From Bordetella parapertussis (GTDB lineage: Bacteria; Pseudomonadota; Gammaproteobacteria; Burkholderiales; Burkholderiaceae_C): DNA of 21,874 bases. The notes beneath the pieces were generated by a model. The model was not told where the DNA came from. It saw only the letters and a program-made list of their open reading frames with translations, and made no database searches. Of this stretch, positions 5,959 to 15,181 are shown one piece after another (position 1 is the first letter of the stretch; the number at the start of each line of letters is the position of its first letter). Position numbers and translations under genes: made by a program. The stretch is from the NCBI GenBank assembly GCA_945901125.1, contig CAMDKD010000045.1:1-21874 (forward strand), given 5' to 3'.

Positions 5959-7991
5959 GCAAAACTTTGAAGCGCTTTGACCGCGTGCTGATCGCCAACC
6001 GTGGAGAAATCGTGACGCGTGTGGCCCGCAGCGCACACGCCATGGGTTTACAAACTGTCGCGGTCTATTCGAATGCTGACCGCTTGTCGCCTCACCTCCA
6101 CAGTTGCAACACAGCGCTGTGCATTGGCGGCGAACATGCCTTGGACAGTTATCTGTCTGTGCCTAAATTACTGCAAGCTGCCAAAGACAGTGGTGCCAAT
6201 GCCGTGCATCCGGGATATGGCTTTTTGTCTGAAAACGCAGCATTTGCCCAAGCCGTGTCAGACGCGGGTTTGGTGTGGATTGGCCCACCGCCTTCGGCCA
6301 TGCGTACCATGGGGGACAAAGCGCAGGCGAGGCGACACATGCTAGACGCAGGCGTGCCGGTGTTGCCCGGCAGCCGTGACGCCAGCACCGATATGGCTGC
6401 ACTGATGCAAGAGGCTCATACGCTTGGTTTTCCGCTGATGGTCAAGGCCAGCGCCGGTGGTGGCGGTCGGGGCATGCGGTTGGTGCTGCAAGCCAACGAA
6501 CTGCAAACTGCCCTTGAAAGCGCCATGCAAGAGGCGCAGGCTGCATTTGGCGATGGCCGCTTGTTGCTAGAGGGGGCGTTGTTGTCGGCACGCCATGTGG
6601 AAGTTCAACTGCTGGCAGACGCACACGGGCATGTGGTGCATTTGGGAGAACGTGATTGCACGGTACAGCGACGGCATCAAAAGTTGATTGAAGAAGCGCC
6701 GTCACCCGCCGTGGATGGCGCGTTACGCAGGCAACTGGGCAACGCGGCAGTAACAGTGGCTCGCACTGTCGGCTACCAAGGTGCGGGCACGGTTGAGTTT
6801 TTACTCGACACCAACCCCAGCCGACACCAGAAGTTTTATTTCATGGAAATGAACACTAGACTTCAAGTGGAGCACCCGGTCACCGAAGCATTGGTAAGTG
6901 AGGATTTAGTGCATTGGCAATTACGTCTGGCCATGGGCGAAACGTTGACACTGAACCAAGATGACCTGCTGCAACGCTTTGAGCGTGGCGGACACGCCAT
7001 AGAAGCGCGTTTGTGCGCAGAAGACCCGCAGCAGCAACACATGCCGCAAAGCGGCACGCTGTTGTATTGGCAAGCGCCTGCCGGTTTGCGTTGTGACGCT
7101 GCGTTGGTCAGTGGCCAGCCTATCAGTTCTTTTTACGACTCCATGCTGGGTAAGTTGATCGCTCATGCACCCACCCGTGAACAGGCGGCTTTGGTTTTGG
7201 CCGACGGGCTGGAACGCACGGTCTGTTTAGGTGTCGCGAACAACAGCGGGTTTTTGGCGCAAGTGCTGCGAAGCGATGTGTTCTTGCGGGGTGAATTCAA
7301 TACCTCGGTCTTGCTCACCAACTTGAAACACTTACCCGAACCTGCCAGGCCAATGCATTTGCATGCCATCGCCGCGCTGGTGGTGGCTTGTGTGCCGCGC
7401 CATGCGGATGCGACACCTTCCGCCGCTTGGTGGAATTGGCACAGCAGTGGCCATGTCGCCATGCATGTACCGCTGCGCATAGGCGGTCAATTGCAACATT
7501 GGCAAGTGCGTATGCAGCAACATGTGTGGCTGGTCAGCCAAGGTGATGATGCTTTTGAACTCGGCGATTTACAACTGCTGCCCGCCATCACAGCCTCACC
7601 CGGTATGGACCCCTATGCCATGGCTAAAGGCCGCTTGCATTTAAAGCTCAATCGCCAGCCTGTGCAACTGTTTTATGCCTGGTCTGCAGGTGAACTCTGG
7701 CTGCAACTCGGTGGTGATCAATGGATGGTCGAGGATGCCCGCTTAAAGCCCACGGCACAGTCGCAATCTGCAGTGAGCAACCAAGTACAAGCCCCCATGC
7801 ATGGTCGAGTGGTGCGGATGGAAGTGGTGGTCGGTGACGCGGTCAAATCGGGTCAGTTGCTGCTGGTGATGGAGGCCATGAAAATGGAACACCATTTGTA
7901 TGCGCAAATGAACGGCACCGTGCAAACCGTTAATGCCAGCCAGGGTATGCAGGTGTCAAGGGGTCAGACGCTGGTGCAACTGAACCCTTGA
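5955..7991 (+). CDS. atuF: Acyl-CoA carboxylase alpha subunit (biotin carboxylase plus biotin carrier), geranyl-CoA carboxylase type
   Basis: This 678-residue protein performs ATP-dependent carboxylation of biotin and carries the biotin. The N-terminal biotin carboxylase domain begins RVLIANRGEIVTRVAR (10-25). The ATP-grasp part has KASAGGGGRGMR (164-175), ERDCTVQRRHQKLIEEAPS (232-250) and EMNTRLQVEHPVTE (298-311). A less conserved linker (about 460-605) corresponds to the region that contacts the beta subunit in this carboxylase class. The C-terminal biotinyl domain has MEAMKMEH with biotinyl-Lys643. Length and domain order match AtuF/MccA-type alpha subunits. It starts in the atuE stop (ATGA) and is the last gene of the operon, ending 9 nt before a convergent gene. 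No hairpin terminator is visible in that gap. Confidence 0.93.
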   Translation: MSKTLKRFDRVLIANRGEIVTRVARSAHAMGLQTVAVYSNADRLSPHLHSCNTALCIGGEHALDSYLSVPKLLQAAKDSGANAVHPGYGFLSENAAFAQAVSDAGLVWIGPPPSAMRTMGDKAQARRHMLDAGVPVLPGSRDASTDMAALMQEAHTLGFPLMVKASAGGGGRGMRLVLQANELQTALESAMQEAQAAFGDGRLLLEGALLSARHVEVQLLADAHGHVVHLGERDCTVQRRHQKLIEEAPSPAVDGALRRQLGNAAVTVARTVGYQGAGTVEFLLDTNPSRHQKFYFMEMNTRLQVEHPVTEALVSEDLVHWQLRLAMGETLTLNQDDLLQRFERGGHAIEARLCAEDPQQQHMPQSGTLLYWQAPAGLRCDAALVSGQPISSFYDSMLGKLIAHAPTREQAALVLADGLERTVCLGVANNSGFLAQVLRSDVFLRGEFNTSVLLTNLKHLPEPARPMHLHAIAALVVACVPRHADATPSAAWWNWHSSGHVAMHVPLRIGGQLQHWQVRMQQHVWLVSQGDDAFELGDLQLLPAITASPGMDPYAMAKGRLHLKLNRQPVQLFYAWSAGELWLQLGGDQWMVEDARLKPTAQSQSAVSNQVQAPMHGRVVRMEVVVGDAVKSGQLLLVMEAMKMEHHLYAQMNGTVQTVNASQGMQVSRGQTLVQLNP

Positions 7992-8000
7992 ATAAAAATA

Positions 8001-9161
8001 TCAATCTAATTTGAAATAGTCCGAAATGATTTTCCATTTGCCGTCTTGAATTTGCGACAAGCGCGAACGGTTGGAACTCAAATGCACGGTGGGCGTGAAC
8101 TTGCCCTCGGGGCCATCAAAAATATCAGGTGGAATGGTCATGGTGTCCATGGCCTTGACAAAACTGTCGGTCGTTAAATTGGGACCGGCTTTTTGTGCGC
8201 CACGAACGAACGCATCCACAATGAGGTAGCCATAAACAGAAAAAACGGTGGGATCGTCGCCAAATTTGGTTTTGTATTTGTTGGCCCAAAACGCAATAGG
8301 CTTAGAGGCTTCGTCAAGGTACGGATGCGGTACGGTCATGGTGGCGTACATACCGTCCATGGCCTTACCACCCAGCTTGTGGATCAAGTCGGTGTATGCC
8401 GCGGCCGAACCGATGAACAACGGGTTAAAGCCGGTTTTGCGGGACTCTGCAATGGTTCCCACGGTTTCTCGGATAATGGTGCCCAACACCACCAGTTCGC
8501 AACCCGCAGATTTCATTCGCGCCACTTGCGAAGAAAAATCGGTGGCACCGCGTTTGTAAGACGTTTTTTCGGTGAACTCCAAATTGACAGTCTTCAAACC
8601 CGCTTCAGCGCCACGCAATACCTCGAGTCCAAATTCATCGTCTTGGTGTATGACGCATACCTTGGAGAGTTTCTTTTCCTTGACCAAGCTGGGCACTGCG
8701 GCACGCATCTGATCGAAGTAAGTGGCGAAAGAAGCGTATTTCAGGCGGTTGAAAGGCTCGTACATTTCTCGCGCTGCGGTCACAGGCAAGAAGTTGATGA
8801 TATTCTTTTCAAATTGCACCGGCATGGCGGCGTTGTTTTGTGCCGTACCGATATGCCCTGCCATGATGAAAATTTTGTCTTGATTGACGAGTTTTTGTGC
8901 AGCCAGCACCGCGCGTTTGGGGTCGTAACCAGAGTCTTCGGTCAAGAGCTTCAATTTGCGGCCGTGGATGCTGCCCTGCTCATTGAGTTCGTCAATACGC
9001 AGCTGCATGCCGTATCGCACGGCCTTGCCATAACCGGCGAGAGGGCCGGACAAATCTTGGATTGTGCCGATCACAATCAGGTCTTTGCTGACGCCTTGCT
9101 GTTGCGCCCATACGGGTGTCAAGCCAAGTGCCAAAATAACAGTGAGCAGTTGTTTTTTCAT
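8001..9161 (-). CDS. Periplasmic substrate-binding protein of a branched-chain amino acid type ABC transporter
   Basis: This is a 386-residue periplasmic binding protein of the Leu/Ile/Val-binding (Peripla_BP_6, LivK-like) class. A clear signal peptide, MKKQLLTVILALGLTPVWA, ends in a plausible signal peptidase I site before QQQG. The mature protein opens with IVIGTIQDLSGPLAGYGK, typical of the family, followed by AAQKLVNQDKIFIMAGHIGT and CVIHQDDEFGLEVLRGAEAG. GGAGA lies seven nt upstream of ATG 9161. It is the last gene of the transporter operon, 25 nt after the acyl-CoA ligase, and converges on atuF. Family members bind amino acids, but many environmental ones bind aromatic or aliphatic carboxylates. 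The linked ligase and the opposing atu operon suggest an organic acid, possibly a terpenoid acid (inference). Confidence 0.9.
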   Translation of the reverse strand: MKKQLLTVILALGLTPVWAQQQGVSKDLIVIGTIQDLSGPLAGYGKAVRYGMQLRIDELNEQGSIHGRKLKLLTEDSGYDPKRAVLAAQKLVNQDKIFIMAGHIGTAQNNAAMPVQFEKNIINFLPVTAAREMYEPFNRLKYASFATYFDQMRAAVPSLVKEKKLSKVCVIHQDDEFGLEVLRGAEAGLKTVNLEFTEKTSYKRGATDFSSQVARMKSAGCELVVLGTIIRETVGTIAESRKTGFNPLFIGSAAAYTDLIHKLGGKAMDGMYATMTVPHPYLDEASKPIAFWANKYKTKFGDDPTVFSVYGYLIVDAFVRGAQKAGPNLTTDSFVKAMDTMTIPPDIFDGPEGKFTPTVHLSSNRSRLSQIQDGKWKIISDYFKLD

Positions 9162-9186
9162 GGTGTGGTCTCCTGTGAACCGAAGG

Positions 9187-11055
9187 TCAATGGGTGGAAG
9201 AGGAATACATCGAATCGATCAAATCTTTGTATTTGTTTTCAACAAACTTGCGCTTGAGTTTCATGGTGGGTGTCAACTCGTCGTCCTCGGCTGTCAACTG
9301 CGTGTCGAGCAAACGGAATTGTTTGATTTGCTCGACACGGGCGAACTTGGTGTTCACCTTGTCAATTTCAGCTTGTATCAAAGACTGTACTTCAGTAGCG
9401 CGGGTCAAACTGGCGTAGTTTGAAAACGGTACATCACGGTCCTGTGCGAACTTCTCGACATTGTCCAATTCAATCATGATGATCACCGACAAATAGGGGC
9501 GCTTGTCGCCAATCACCACCGCATCGGTCACATACGGCGAAAACTTCAATTCGTTTTCCCATTCGCTGGGTGTGATGTTTTTGCCACCCGCAGTGATGAT
9601 GATGTCTTTCATGCGGTCGGTGATTTTGAAAAAGCCTTGTGCATCCAAACTGCCGACGTCGCCAGTGTGCAACCAACCCTCAGCGTCAACGGTTTCAGCG
9701 GTTTTCTCGGGCTGGTTCAAATAGCCCATGAACACATTAGGGCCGCGTATGAGCAATTCATGCGTCTGCGGATCGACCTTGACTTCGTTGTACACACAGG
9801 CTTTGCCGATTGAACCCGGCACGATTTGGTCAAACGGCATGAAGGTGGACGCACCGCCCGACTCGGTTTGCCCCCAGACTTCCAACATGGGCACACCCAA
9901 TGCCAAATACCAGCGCACCAACTCCGGCGAGATTGGCGCCGCACCTGTGCCCAAAAACTTGGCGCGGTGAATACCCATCATGCGACGCACATTGTTTAAG
10001 CAAGTCATCCGCGCCAGATGGAAGCACAATTTCAACCACAGAGGCACGCTTTGTTGCTGTAACACGCGTACGGCCACGGCATGGCCACAGGCCAACGAAG
10101 CGCGGTAAATGGCTTGTTGAAAGACACCTGCTTCTGCAATCGCAATCGTCACGGCTGAATAAAACTTTTCCCACACACGCGGCACTGCAAAAAACAAGGT
10201 TGGCGCAATCTCGCGGACATTTTCAGGAACAGTATCCGGGTTCTCTACAAAATTCAAAATGGCACCGCCGTATATGCACGAGTACATGCCACCCAGTCTT
10301 TCAGCGATGTGGCACAAGGGCAAAAACAGCATGCGTTCATCTCGGTGGTCTTGCGCTAAATACAAGCTGTAACCCCGCATGGTGTAGACCATGCCGGCAT
10401 GGCTGTGCATCGCGCCTTTGGGCTTGCCGGTGGTGCCTGATGTGTAAATCAAAATCGCCAAGTCTTCGGGTTTTCGACTGACGCGGCGACGCTCGAACAA
10501 ACCGGGCTGCGTGCGTTCGTATTGGCGCCCTTGTTCACGCAAGGCGTCCAAGCTGACCACCATGGGGTCGGCATAACGGGTTAAGCCTTCGGTATCAATC
10601 ACCACAATCAGTTTAAGCAATGGCAACTGCGATCGGGTCAACAAGGCTTTGTCGAGTTGCTCTTCGTCTTCGACAAACAGCACAGTCGTGCGTGAGTCTT
10701 CGCACAAATATTGCACCTGTGACACCGAATCGGTCGGATAGATACCGTTGGACACACCACCGGCTGATAACACCGCCATGTCACTGAGCACCCATTCCAG
10801 TCGGGTGTTTGACAGTATAGAGGCGCAGTCACCGATGTCAAAACCGTGGGCCATCAAGCCCATGCTGATTTGCCGCACGGCTTCACCGGCTAGCTGCCAG
10901 CTCCAGCTTTGCCAGATGCCGAATTTTTTCTCACGCATCATCAACTGCGGTCCACGGGCTGTCACGCCGTTCCAAAAAATATCGGTGATCGTGTCCCCTG
11001 GCATCATGATGTCATTGGTGCCTTTGAGCCTGGTGGTGTTCCATAAAACACTCAT
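9187..11055 (-). CDS. AMP-forming acyl-CoA ligase (long-chain fatty-acid-CoA ligase family)
   Basis: This 622-residue adenylating enzyme converts a carboxylic acid plus ATP and CoA to acyl-CoA. Motifs seen are the P-loop YTSGTTGKPKG (204-214), GTGAAP (369-374), WGQTESGG (394-401), LHTGD (462-466), RMKDIIITAGGKNI (481-494), and near the end LTPTMKLKRKF with the conserved Lys. The overall plan and the extended C-terminus (ARVEQIKQFRLL) match long-chain acyl-CoA synthetases of about 600 residues. GGAG lies seven nt before ATG 11055. The gene sits between livF (3 nt) and the binding protein (25 nt), so it is co-transcribed with the transporter, an arrangement suggesting activation of the imported substrate. 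In Pseudomonas the atu cluster ends with its own ligase, AtuH; this gene may fill that role here. Confidence 0.9.
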   Translation of the reverse strand: MSVLWNTTRLKGTNDIMMPGDTITDIFWNGVTARGPQLMMREKKFGIWQSWSWQLAGEAVRQISMGLMAHGFDIGDCASILSNTRLEWVLSDMAVLSAGGVSNGIYPTDSVSQVQYLCEDSRTTVLFVEDEEQLDKALLTRSQLPLLKLIVVIDTEGLTRYADPMVVSLDALREQGRQYERTQPGLFERRRVSRKPEDLAILIYTSGTTGKPKGAMHSHAGMVYTMRGYSLYLAQDHRDERMLFLPLCHIAERLGGMYSCIYGGAILNFVENPDTVPENVREIAPTLFFAVPRVWEKFYSAVTIAIAEAGVFQQAIYRASLACGHAVAVRVLQQQSVPLWLKLCFHLARMTCLNNVRRMMGIHRAKFLGTGAAPISPELVRWYLALGVPMLEVWGQTESGGASTFMPFDQIVPGSIGKACVYNEVKVDPQTHELLIRGPNVFMGYLNQPEKTAETVDAEGWLHTGDVGSLDAQGFFKITDRMKDIIITAGGKNITPSEWENELKFSPYVTDAVVIGDKRPYLSVIIMIELDNVEKFAQDRDVPFSNYASLTRATEVQSLIQAEIDKVNTKFARVEQIKQFRLLDTQLTAEDDELTPTMKLKRKFVENKYKDLIDSMYSSSTH

Positions 11056-11058
11056 GCG

Positions 11059-11832
11059 TTATCTCCAGGTTTTCTTCTTTTTCCAGCGCCGCTCGTCACG
11101 CGCACCGGCTTCTTTCAGACCCAGGTAAAACTCTTTGATGTCGTCCTTTTCGCGCAAGCGCTCACAGGTGTCTTCCATCACGATGCGTCCCGACTCCAAC
11201 ACAAACCCGTAGTCCGCCACGTTCAATGCCATGTTGGCGTTTTGCTCAACCAGCAGCATGGTGGTGCCGCGCTCCCGGTTGATACGCAGCACAATTTCAA
11301 AAATCTCTTGGGTGAGTTTGGGCGACAGCCCAAGGCTTGGCTCATCCAGCAATATCATTTCGGGATTGCCAAGCAGCGCACGTGCAATCGCTAGCATTTG
11401 TTGTTGGCCACCAGAGAGCAAGCCCGCGGGTTGCGCAGCACGCTCGCGCAAAATCGGAAAGTAGTTGAATGCGGTTTCCATGTCTCGCGCAATGCCGTCG
11501 CGGTCACTGCGTGTGTAAGCGCCCATCACCAAGTTGTCGCGCACCGACAGCAAAGGAAAAACCTCACGCCCTTCGGGTACTTGCACCAAACCGCGTTGAA
11601 CAATCCGCGCTGGGTCCATGGCCGTGATGTTTGCACCATTGAAAAATACCGTGCCTTTGCGCGGGTCCAAAATGCCTGAAATGGTTTTGAGCACTGTGGA
11701 TTTGCCCGCTCCGTTCGAGCCCAATACGGTGGCGATTTGTCCGCGCTGAACACTGAGGCTGACACCACGAATGGCGCGCACAGGCCCGTACGCGCTCTCG
11801 ACATTGTTGAGTTGCAAAACGGTGTCGCTCAT
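11059..11832 (-). CDS. livF: Branched-chain amino acid type ABC transporter ATPase, LivF-like
   Basis: This is a 257-residue ABC ATPase with Walker A GSNGAGKST (38-46), Q-loop region VQVPEGREVFPLLSVRDNL, signature LSGGQQQML, Walker B MILLDEPSLGLSP and switch His replaced in VEQN, as is normal for LivF proteins. The EGREVFP string separates LivF from LivG. It energises uptake with LivG and the permeases LivH and LivM. The C-terminus carries a basic tail (RRWKKKKTWR) of about 15 residues beyond the usual end. Its ATG overlaps the livG stop by 4 nt, and the ligase follows 3 nt downstream. Confidence 0.92.
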   Translation of the reverse strand: MSDTVLQLNNVESAYGPVRAIRGVSLSVQRGQIATVLGSNGAGKSTVLKTISGILDPRKGTVFFNGANITAMDPARIVQRGLVQVPEGREVFPLLSVRDNLVMGAYTRSDRDGIARDMETAFNYFPILRERAAQPAGLLSGGQQQMLAIARALLGNPEMILLDEPSLGLSPKLTQEIFEIVLRINRERGTTMLLVEQNANMALNVADYGFVLESGRIVMEDTCERLREKDDIKEFYLGLKEAGARDERRWKKKKTWR

Positions 11833-12638
11833 GCCGCCCCCGTTGTTTCACGTTTGAAAGGGGACACATCCAACGTACCACCCAAATAGGCCTCAATCAC
11901 TGCCGGGTGTGATTGCACTTGCGCTGCCGTGCCGACAGCCAGCACCTCGCCTTGGTTCATGGCCAGCACACGGTCGCTGACCTTGGACACCAAACTCATG
12001 TCGTGCTCCACCATCAACACGGTAATACCTAAATCTTTTTGTATGTCTTGGATCCAAAACGCCATGTCAGCGGTTTCTTCCATATTCAGACCCGAGGACG
12101 GCTCATCGAGCAACAGCAATTGGGGTTCGGTGCACAGCGCTCTGGCGAGCTCCACTACTTTGCGAATGCCATAGGGCAAGCCCGCCACCATCGTGTCGCG
12201 GTAATGTTGCAAGTCAAGGAAATCGATCACCTCTTCGACTTTGCGGCGGGTCGCAATTTCTTCTGCACGCACCGAGGGGAGAAACAACATTTGCTGCCAA
12301 AAACCGGTATGCCGGTGCACATGCCTGCCGATCAATAAGTTGTGTAGCACGGACGCATGTTCAAAGAGTTCGATGTTTTGAAAGGTACGCGCTATGCCTG
12401 CGGCCGCCACTGAATGGGCGGGCATGTCGTTCAAAGCGCGTCCTTGGTAGGTCAGGTGACCCGAGGTGGGCGTGTACAAACGACTGATCAAATTGAACAC
12501 CGTGGTTTTGCCCGCGCCGTTGGGCCCGATCAAGGTGAACACTTCGCCTTGTCGCACCTCGAAACTTACTTTGTTCACGGCCAGCACACCGCCAAAGCGA
12601 ACGCTCAATTCGTGGGCGCTGAGAAGAATGTCGCTCAT
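11829..12638 (-). CDS. livG: Branched-chain amino acid type ABC transporter ATPase, LivG-like
   Basis: This is a 269-residue ABC ATPase: Walker A GPNGAGKTT (38-46), the LivG-typical GIARTFQNIELF, Walker B LLLLDEPSSGLN, and VEHDMSLV with the switch His. The signature loop reads LPYGIRKVVELARAL rather than the textbook LSYGQQR; this variant may be normal for this transporter subgroup, but I cannot check that. It pairs with LivF. It starts in the livM stop (ATGA) and its own stop overlaps livF, so the three genes are probably translationally coupled. Confidence 0.92.
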   Translation of the reverse strand: MSDILLSAHELSVRFGGVLAVNKVSFEVRQGEVFTLIGPNGAGKTTVFNLISRLYTPTSGHLTYQGRALNDMPAHSVAAAGIARTFQNIELFEHASVLHNLLIGRHVHRHTGFWQQMLFLPSVRAEEIATRRKVEEVIDFLDLQHYRDTMVAGLPYGIRKVVELARALCTEPQLLLLDEPSSGLNMEETADMAFWIQDIQKDLGITVLMVEHDMSLVSKVSDRVLAMNQGEVLAVGTAAQVQSHPAVIEAYLGGTLDVSPFKRETTGAA

Positions 12639-13711
12639 TTGAGTCGATCCGATTTCTGAAAGCTTTTTTGACGCTTGAACATGCCCTTGCGGTAGAAAGG
12701 AAATAATTCAAACCAAGTGCGGATCTTTAACCAGCGGCCATACAAGCCCATGGGCTCAAACATGACAAATGCAATTAACACCAAGCCATACACCACCGAT
12801 TGCAAACCCGCCGTTTGACCGATGGCCTCCGGCAAATAGTCTTTGCCCAAGGTGATGAACTGCGGCAAGGTGATGAGAAAGATCGCGCCCAAAAATGCGC
12901 CATGCACCGAACCCAAGCCGCCAATCACCACCATCAACAGCAAATCGATGGACTGCATGATGCCGAATTGGTCGGGGCTGATGAATTGCATTTTGTGGGC
13001 GTACAGCGCACCGCCCACACCCGCGAGTGCCGCTGACAACATGAACGACAGCGTTTTGTAATAGGCCAGATGTATGCCCATGCTTTGGGCTGAAATTTCA
13101 GAGTCACGGATGGCCACAAACGCACGCCCGGTGGAAGAGCGCAACACATTAAGCACCGCCAAGGTACACAGCACCGTCACCCCCAAACACACCGCATAAA
13201 ACGATTCGGCGCTGCCTACTTGCCAACTGCCCAACACCATGGCTTTGACATGCATGCCTGCATTGCCGCCGGTGACACTTTCCCAGCGCGCCAATCCTTC
13301 TTCCACAATGAACCCAAACGACAGCGTGGCAATGCCCAGAAAAATACCTTTGACCCGCAACGCTGGCAAACCCACCACCGCACCCACCAATGCCGACAAG
13401 CCAGCGGCTATGGCCAGTGTCAAAGGAAACGGCGTGCCGTGGGCAGACAGCACCGCCGCCACATAAGCACCCACCCCCATGAATGCCGCATTGCCAATAG
13501 AGAACAAACCGGTGAACCCGGCAAGCAGCATCAGACCCAAACCCATGATGCTGTAGATCATGACAAAAATCAGTTGTGCGAGCCAATATTCCTGCAACCA
13601 CCAAGGCGCAGTCACCAAACCCAACAGCAACAAGCCATACCAAAACACATGGCCACCATGGCGGGCCAGTTGTATGTCTTGTTGGTAGCTGGTTTTAAAA
13701 ATGAAGCGCAT
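12635..13711 (-). CDS. livM: Branched-chain amino acid type ABC transporter permease, LivM-like
   Basis: This is a 358-residue integral membrane permease with about nine to ten spans. The LivM hallmarks are present: SIMGLGLMLLAGFTGLFSIGN near the N-terminus, then GAYVAA, LRVKGIFLGIATLSFG, and the cytoplasmic coupling stretch VAIRDSEISAQSMGI. After that come GVGGALYAH and VIGGLGSVHGAFLGA, which contact the ATPases. A polar, basic C-terminal tail (FYRKGMFKRQKSFQKSDRLK) follows. AAGG lies about eight nt before ATG 13711. The gene is 3 nt after livH and overlaps livG by 4 nt. Confidence 0.92.
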   Translation of the reverse strand: MRFIFKTSYQQDIQLARHGGHVFWYGLLLLGLVTAPWWLQEYWLAQLIFVMIYSIMGLGLMLLAGFTGLFSIGNAAFMGVGAYVAAVLSAHGTPFPLTLAIAAGLSALVGAVVGLPALRVKGIFLGIATLSFGFIVEEGLARWESVTGGNAGMHVKAMVLGSWQVGSAESFYAVCLGVTVLCTLAVLNVLRSSTGRAFVAIRDSEISAQSMGIHLAYYKTLSFMLSAALAGVGGALYAHKMQFISPDQFGIMQSIDLLLMVVIGGLGSVHGAFLGAIFLITLPQFITLGKDYLPEAIGQTAGLQSVVYGLVLIAFVMFEPMGLYGRWLKIRTWFELFPFYRKGMFKRQKSFQKSDRLK

Positions 13712-13714
13712 GCG

Positions 13715-14590
13715 TCAGACCTTTTTTCGCAGGTTGTCGCCAAACAGGCCGTTCGGTTTGAATACCAACATCAACAACACCACCACATAAGCGGCGACAT
13801 CTTTGAAACCCTCGGGTAACCAAAACCCCGACAACGATTCCACCACGCCAATGAGAATGCCACCCACAATCGCGCCAGGCAAGCTACCAAAGCCACCCAC
13901 CACTGCCGCAGGAAAAGCCTTTAATCCGATAAAGCCCATGTTGGCATGTACAAACGTAATGGGCGCGAGCAACAGCCCTGCGATGGTCGCCACCACCGCT
14001 GCCAACGCCCACACCAAACTGTTGAGTCGCTTGACAGGTATACCCATGTAATAGGCTGCCAATTGGTTTTGCGATGTGGCTTGCATTGCAATGCCCACGC
14101 GCGAATACTTGAACATCAAATAGAGCAAGCCGCACAGCACGGCGGTGCTGGCCATTACCACCAACTGTGTTGCTCCCAAAACCAAGCTACCCCACTGAAA
14201 AGAAATGTCTGCATAAGGAACAGGCAGGTTGTGGGTTTCTGTCCCGATATTGGGAATCATGGTGACCAAACCTCGCGCGACGTAACCCACACCAATCGTC
14301 AACATGACGATGGCAAACGCCGGTTCGCCCAGCACCGGGTTGATGACCACACGTTCGATCAGCCACCCAATGCACGCCATCACCAACATTGACACCACCA
14401 CCGCGACACCGAATGGCCAGCCCAAGTAAGTGACACAACCCAGCCCTGCGAAAGCACCCAGCATCATCAATTCGCCTTGGGCAAACGTGACGGTTTCGGT
14501 GGCCTTGTAAATCAGCACAAAGCCCAGCGCTATCAACCCGTAAATACAACCTTGGGCTACACCGCTGAAGATGACTTGCAACACTTGCAT
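13715..14590 (-). CDS. livH: Branched-chain amino acid type ABC transporter permease, LivH-like
   Basis: This is a permease of 291 residues from ATG 14590, with about eight spans. LivH hallmarks are GVAQGCIYGLIALGFVLIYKATETVTFAQGEL near the N-terminus (residues ~10-41), then AMQATSQNQLAAYYMGI (the ATPase-contact loop) and VVGGFGSLPGAIVGGILIGV. It is the first gene of the transporter operon. The frame is open further upstream to GTG 14647, adding 19 residues. I prefer ATG 14590 because LivH proteins normally have only about ten residues before the GxIY block. Neither start has a convincing ribosome binding site. Confidence 0.9.
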   Translation of the reverse strand: MQVLQVIFSGVAQGCIYGLIALGFVLIYKATETVTFAQGELMMLGAFAGLGCVTYLGWPFGVAVVVSMLVMACIGWLIERVVINPVLGEPAFAIVMLTIGVGYVARGLVTMIPNIGTETHNLPVPYADISFQWGSLVLGATQLVVMASTAVLCGLLYLMFKYSRVGIAMQATSQNQLAAYYMGIPVKRLNSLVWALAAVVATIAGLLLAPITFVHANMGFIGLKAFPAAVVGGFGSLPGAIVGGILIGVVESLSGFWLPEGFKDVAAYVVVLLMLVFKPNGLFGDNLRKKV

Positions 14591-14947
14591 AGGTAATTGA
14601 AAAAGTAGCTCCGCGACCGTTGGGGGAATTGTCAACGCGGTTCGCACTTGCGGATGCTAGGCATATCCCTGCATTGACAAGCGATTGGTGGGCGCTTTAC
14701 TCAGTCCATCGGCACGGCTGAAATCACGAATGCATTTAAACAGCCTCTGAGTCGGCGACTGTCAGCAACTAATAACAAAGCATAGATTTACCATTCAATA
14801 ATTTAATTTAAAGAATTCAAATTAATTTATTTCACTAATATAAATATTTAAAATTAAATATAAATTCATCCGTCAAGAAGTACTTTGAAATTCATTTCTT
14901 TCATAAAGGTTTATGGCCCCTACTTATAGACAGCACCCGTTGGCAAT

Positions 14948-15181
14948 TTGATATACGCAGGGCAAGCCAATACACTCGGCGTGGCGTCAAACTTGCTTAC
15001 CTATGACAGTGGAAACAAACTTAATTTTGGGGCTCCTGGCGTGGGGGGCACCGCAAACGCCAACAGCAGCGCTCCTTCGCTTAATCCTGTCAGGGCCATG
15101 CTGACGAAATCCCTTTACGAAAATGTGTGGTGCGATATCAGTAAAATCAATACCAAAGAATTGCAAATGTTCAACTATTGA
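14948..15181 (+). CDS. Orphan ORF of unknown function, possibly a gene remnant
   Basis: This open frame of 77 codons starts at TTG 14948 and ends at a TGA formed at the edge of the inverted-repeat element. I do not recognise the family. The sequence is rich in Gly, Asn, Ser and Ala early on (LIYAGQANTLGVASNLLTYD, then KLNFGAPGVGG), which is vaguely like secreted repeat or RTX-type proteins, and ends less regularly. There is no ATG start or ribosome binding site. If the element and one TA were removed, the frame would read AAC TAG and still stop, so the insertion did not interrupt this frame. It may be an upstream fragment of the same dead gene as the RTX segment, but that is a guess. Confidence 0.25.
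   Translation: MIYAGQANTLGVASNLLTYDSGNKLNFGAPGVGGTANANSSAPSLNPVRAMLTKSLYENVWCDISKINTKELQMFNY

Noticed and set aside
8193..9257. Plus-strand 354-codon ORF antisense to the binding protein gene
   Set aside because: It has no recognisable domains or ribosome binding site and mirrors a clear LivK-type gene; long antisense frames are common in GC-rich genes.
13220..13819. Plus-strand 199-codon ORF antisense to livM/livH
   Set aside because: It is His/Gln-rich nonsense crossing the boundary of two clear permease genes.
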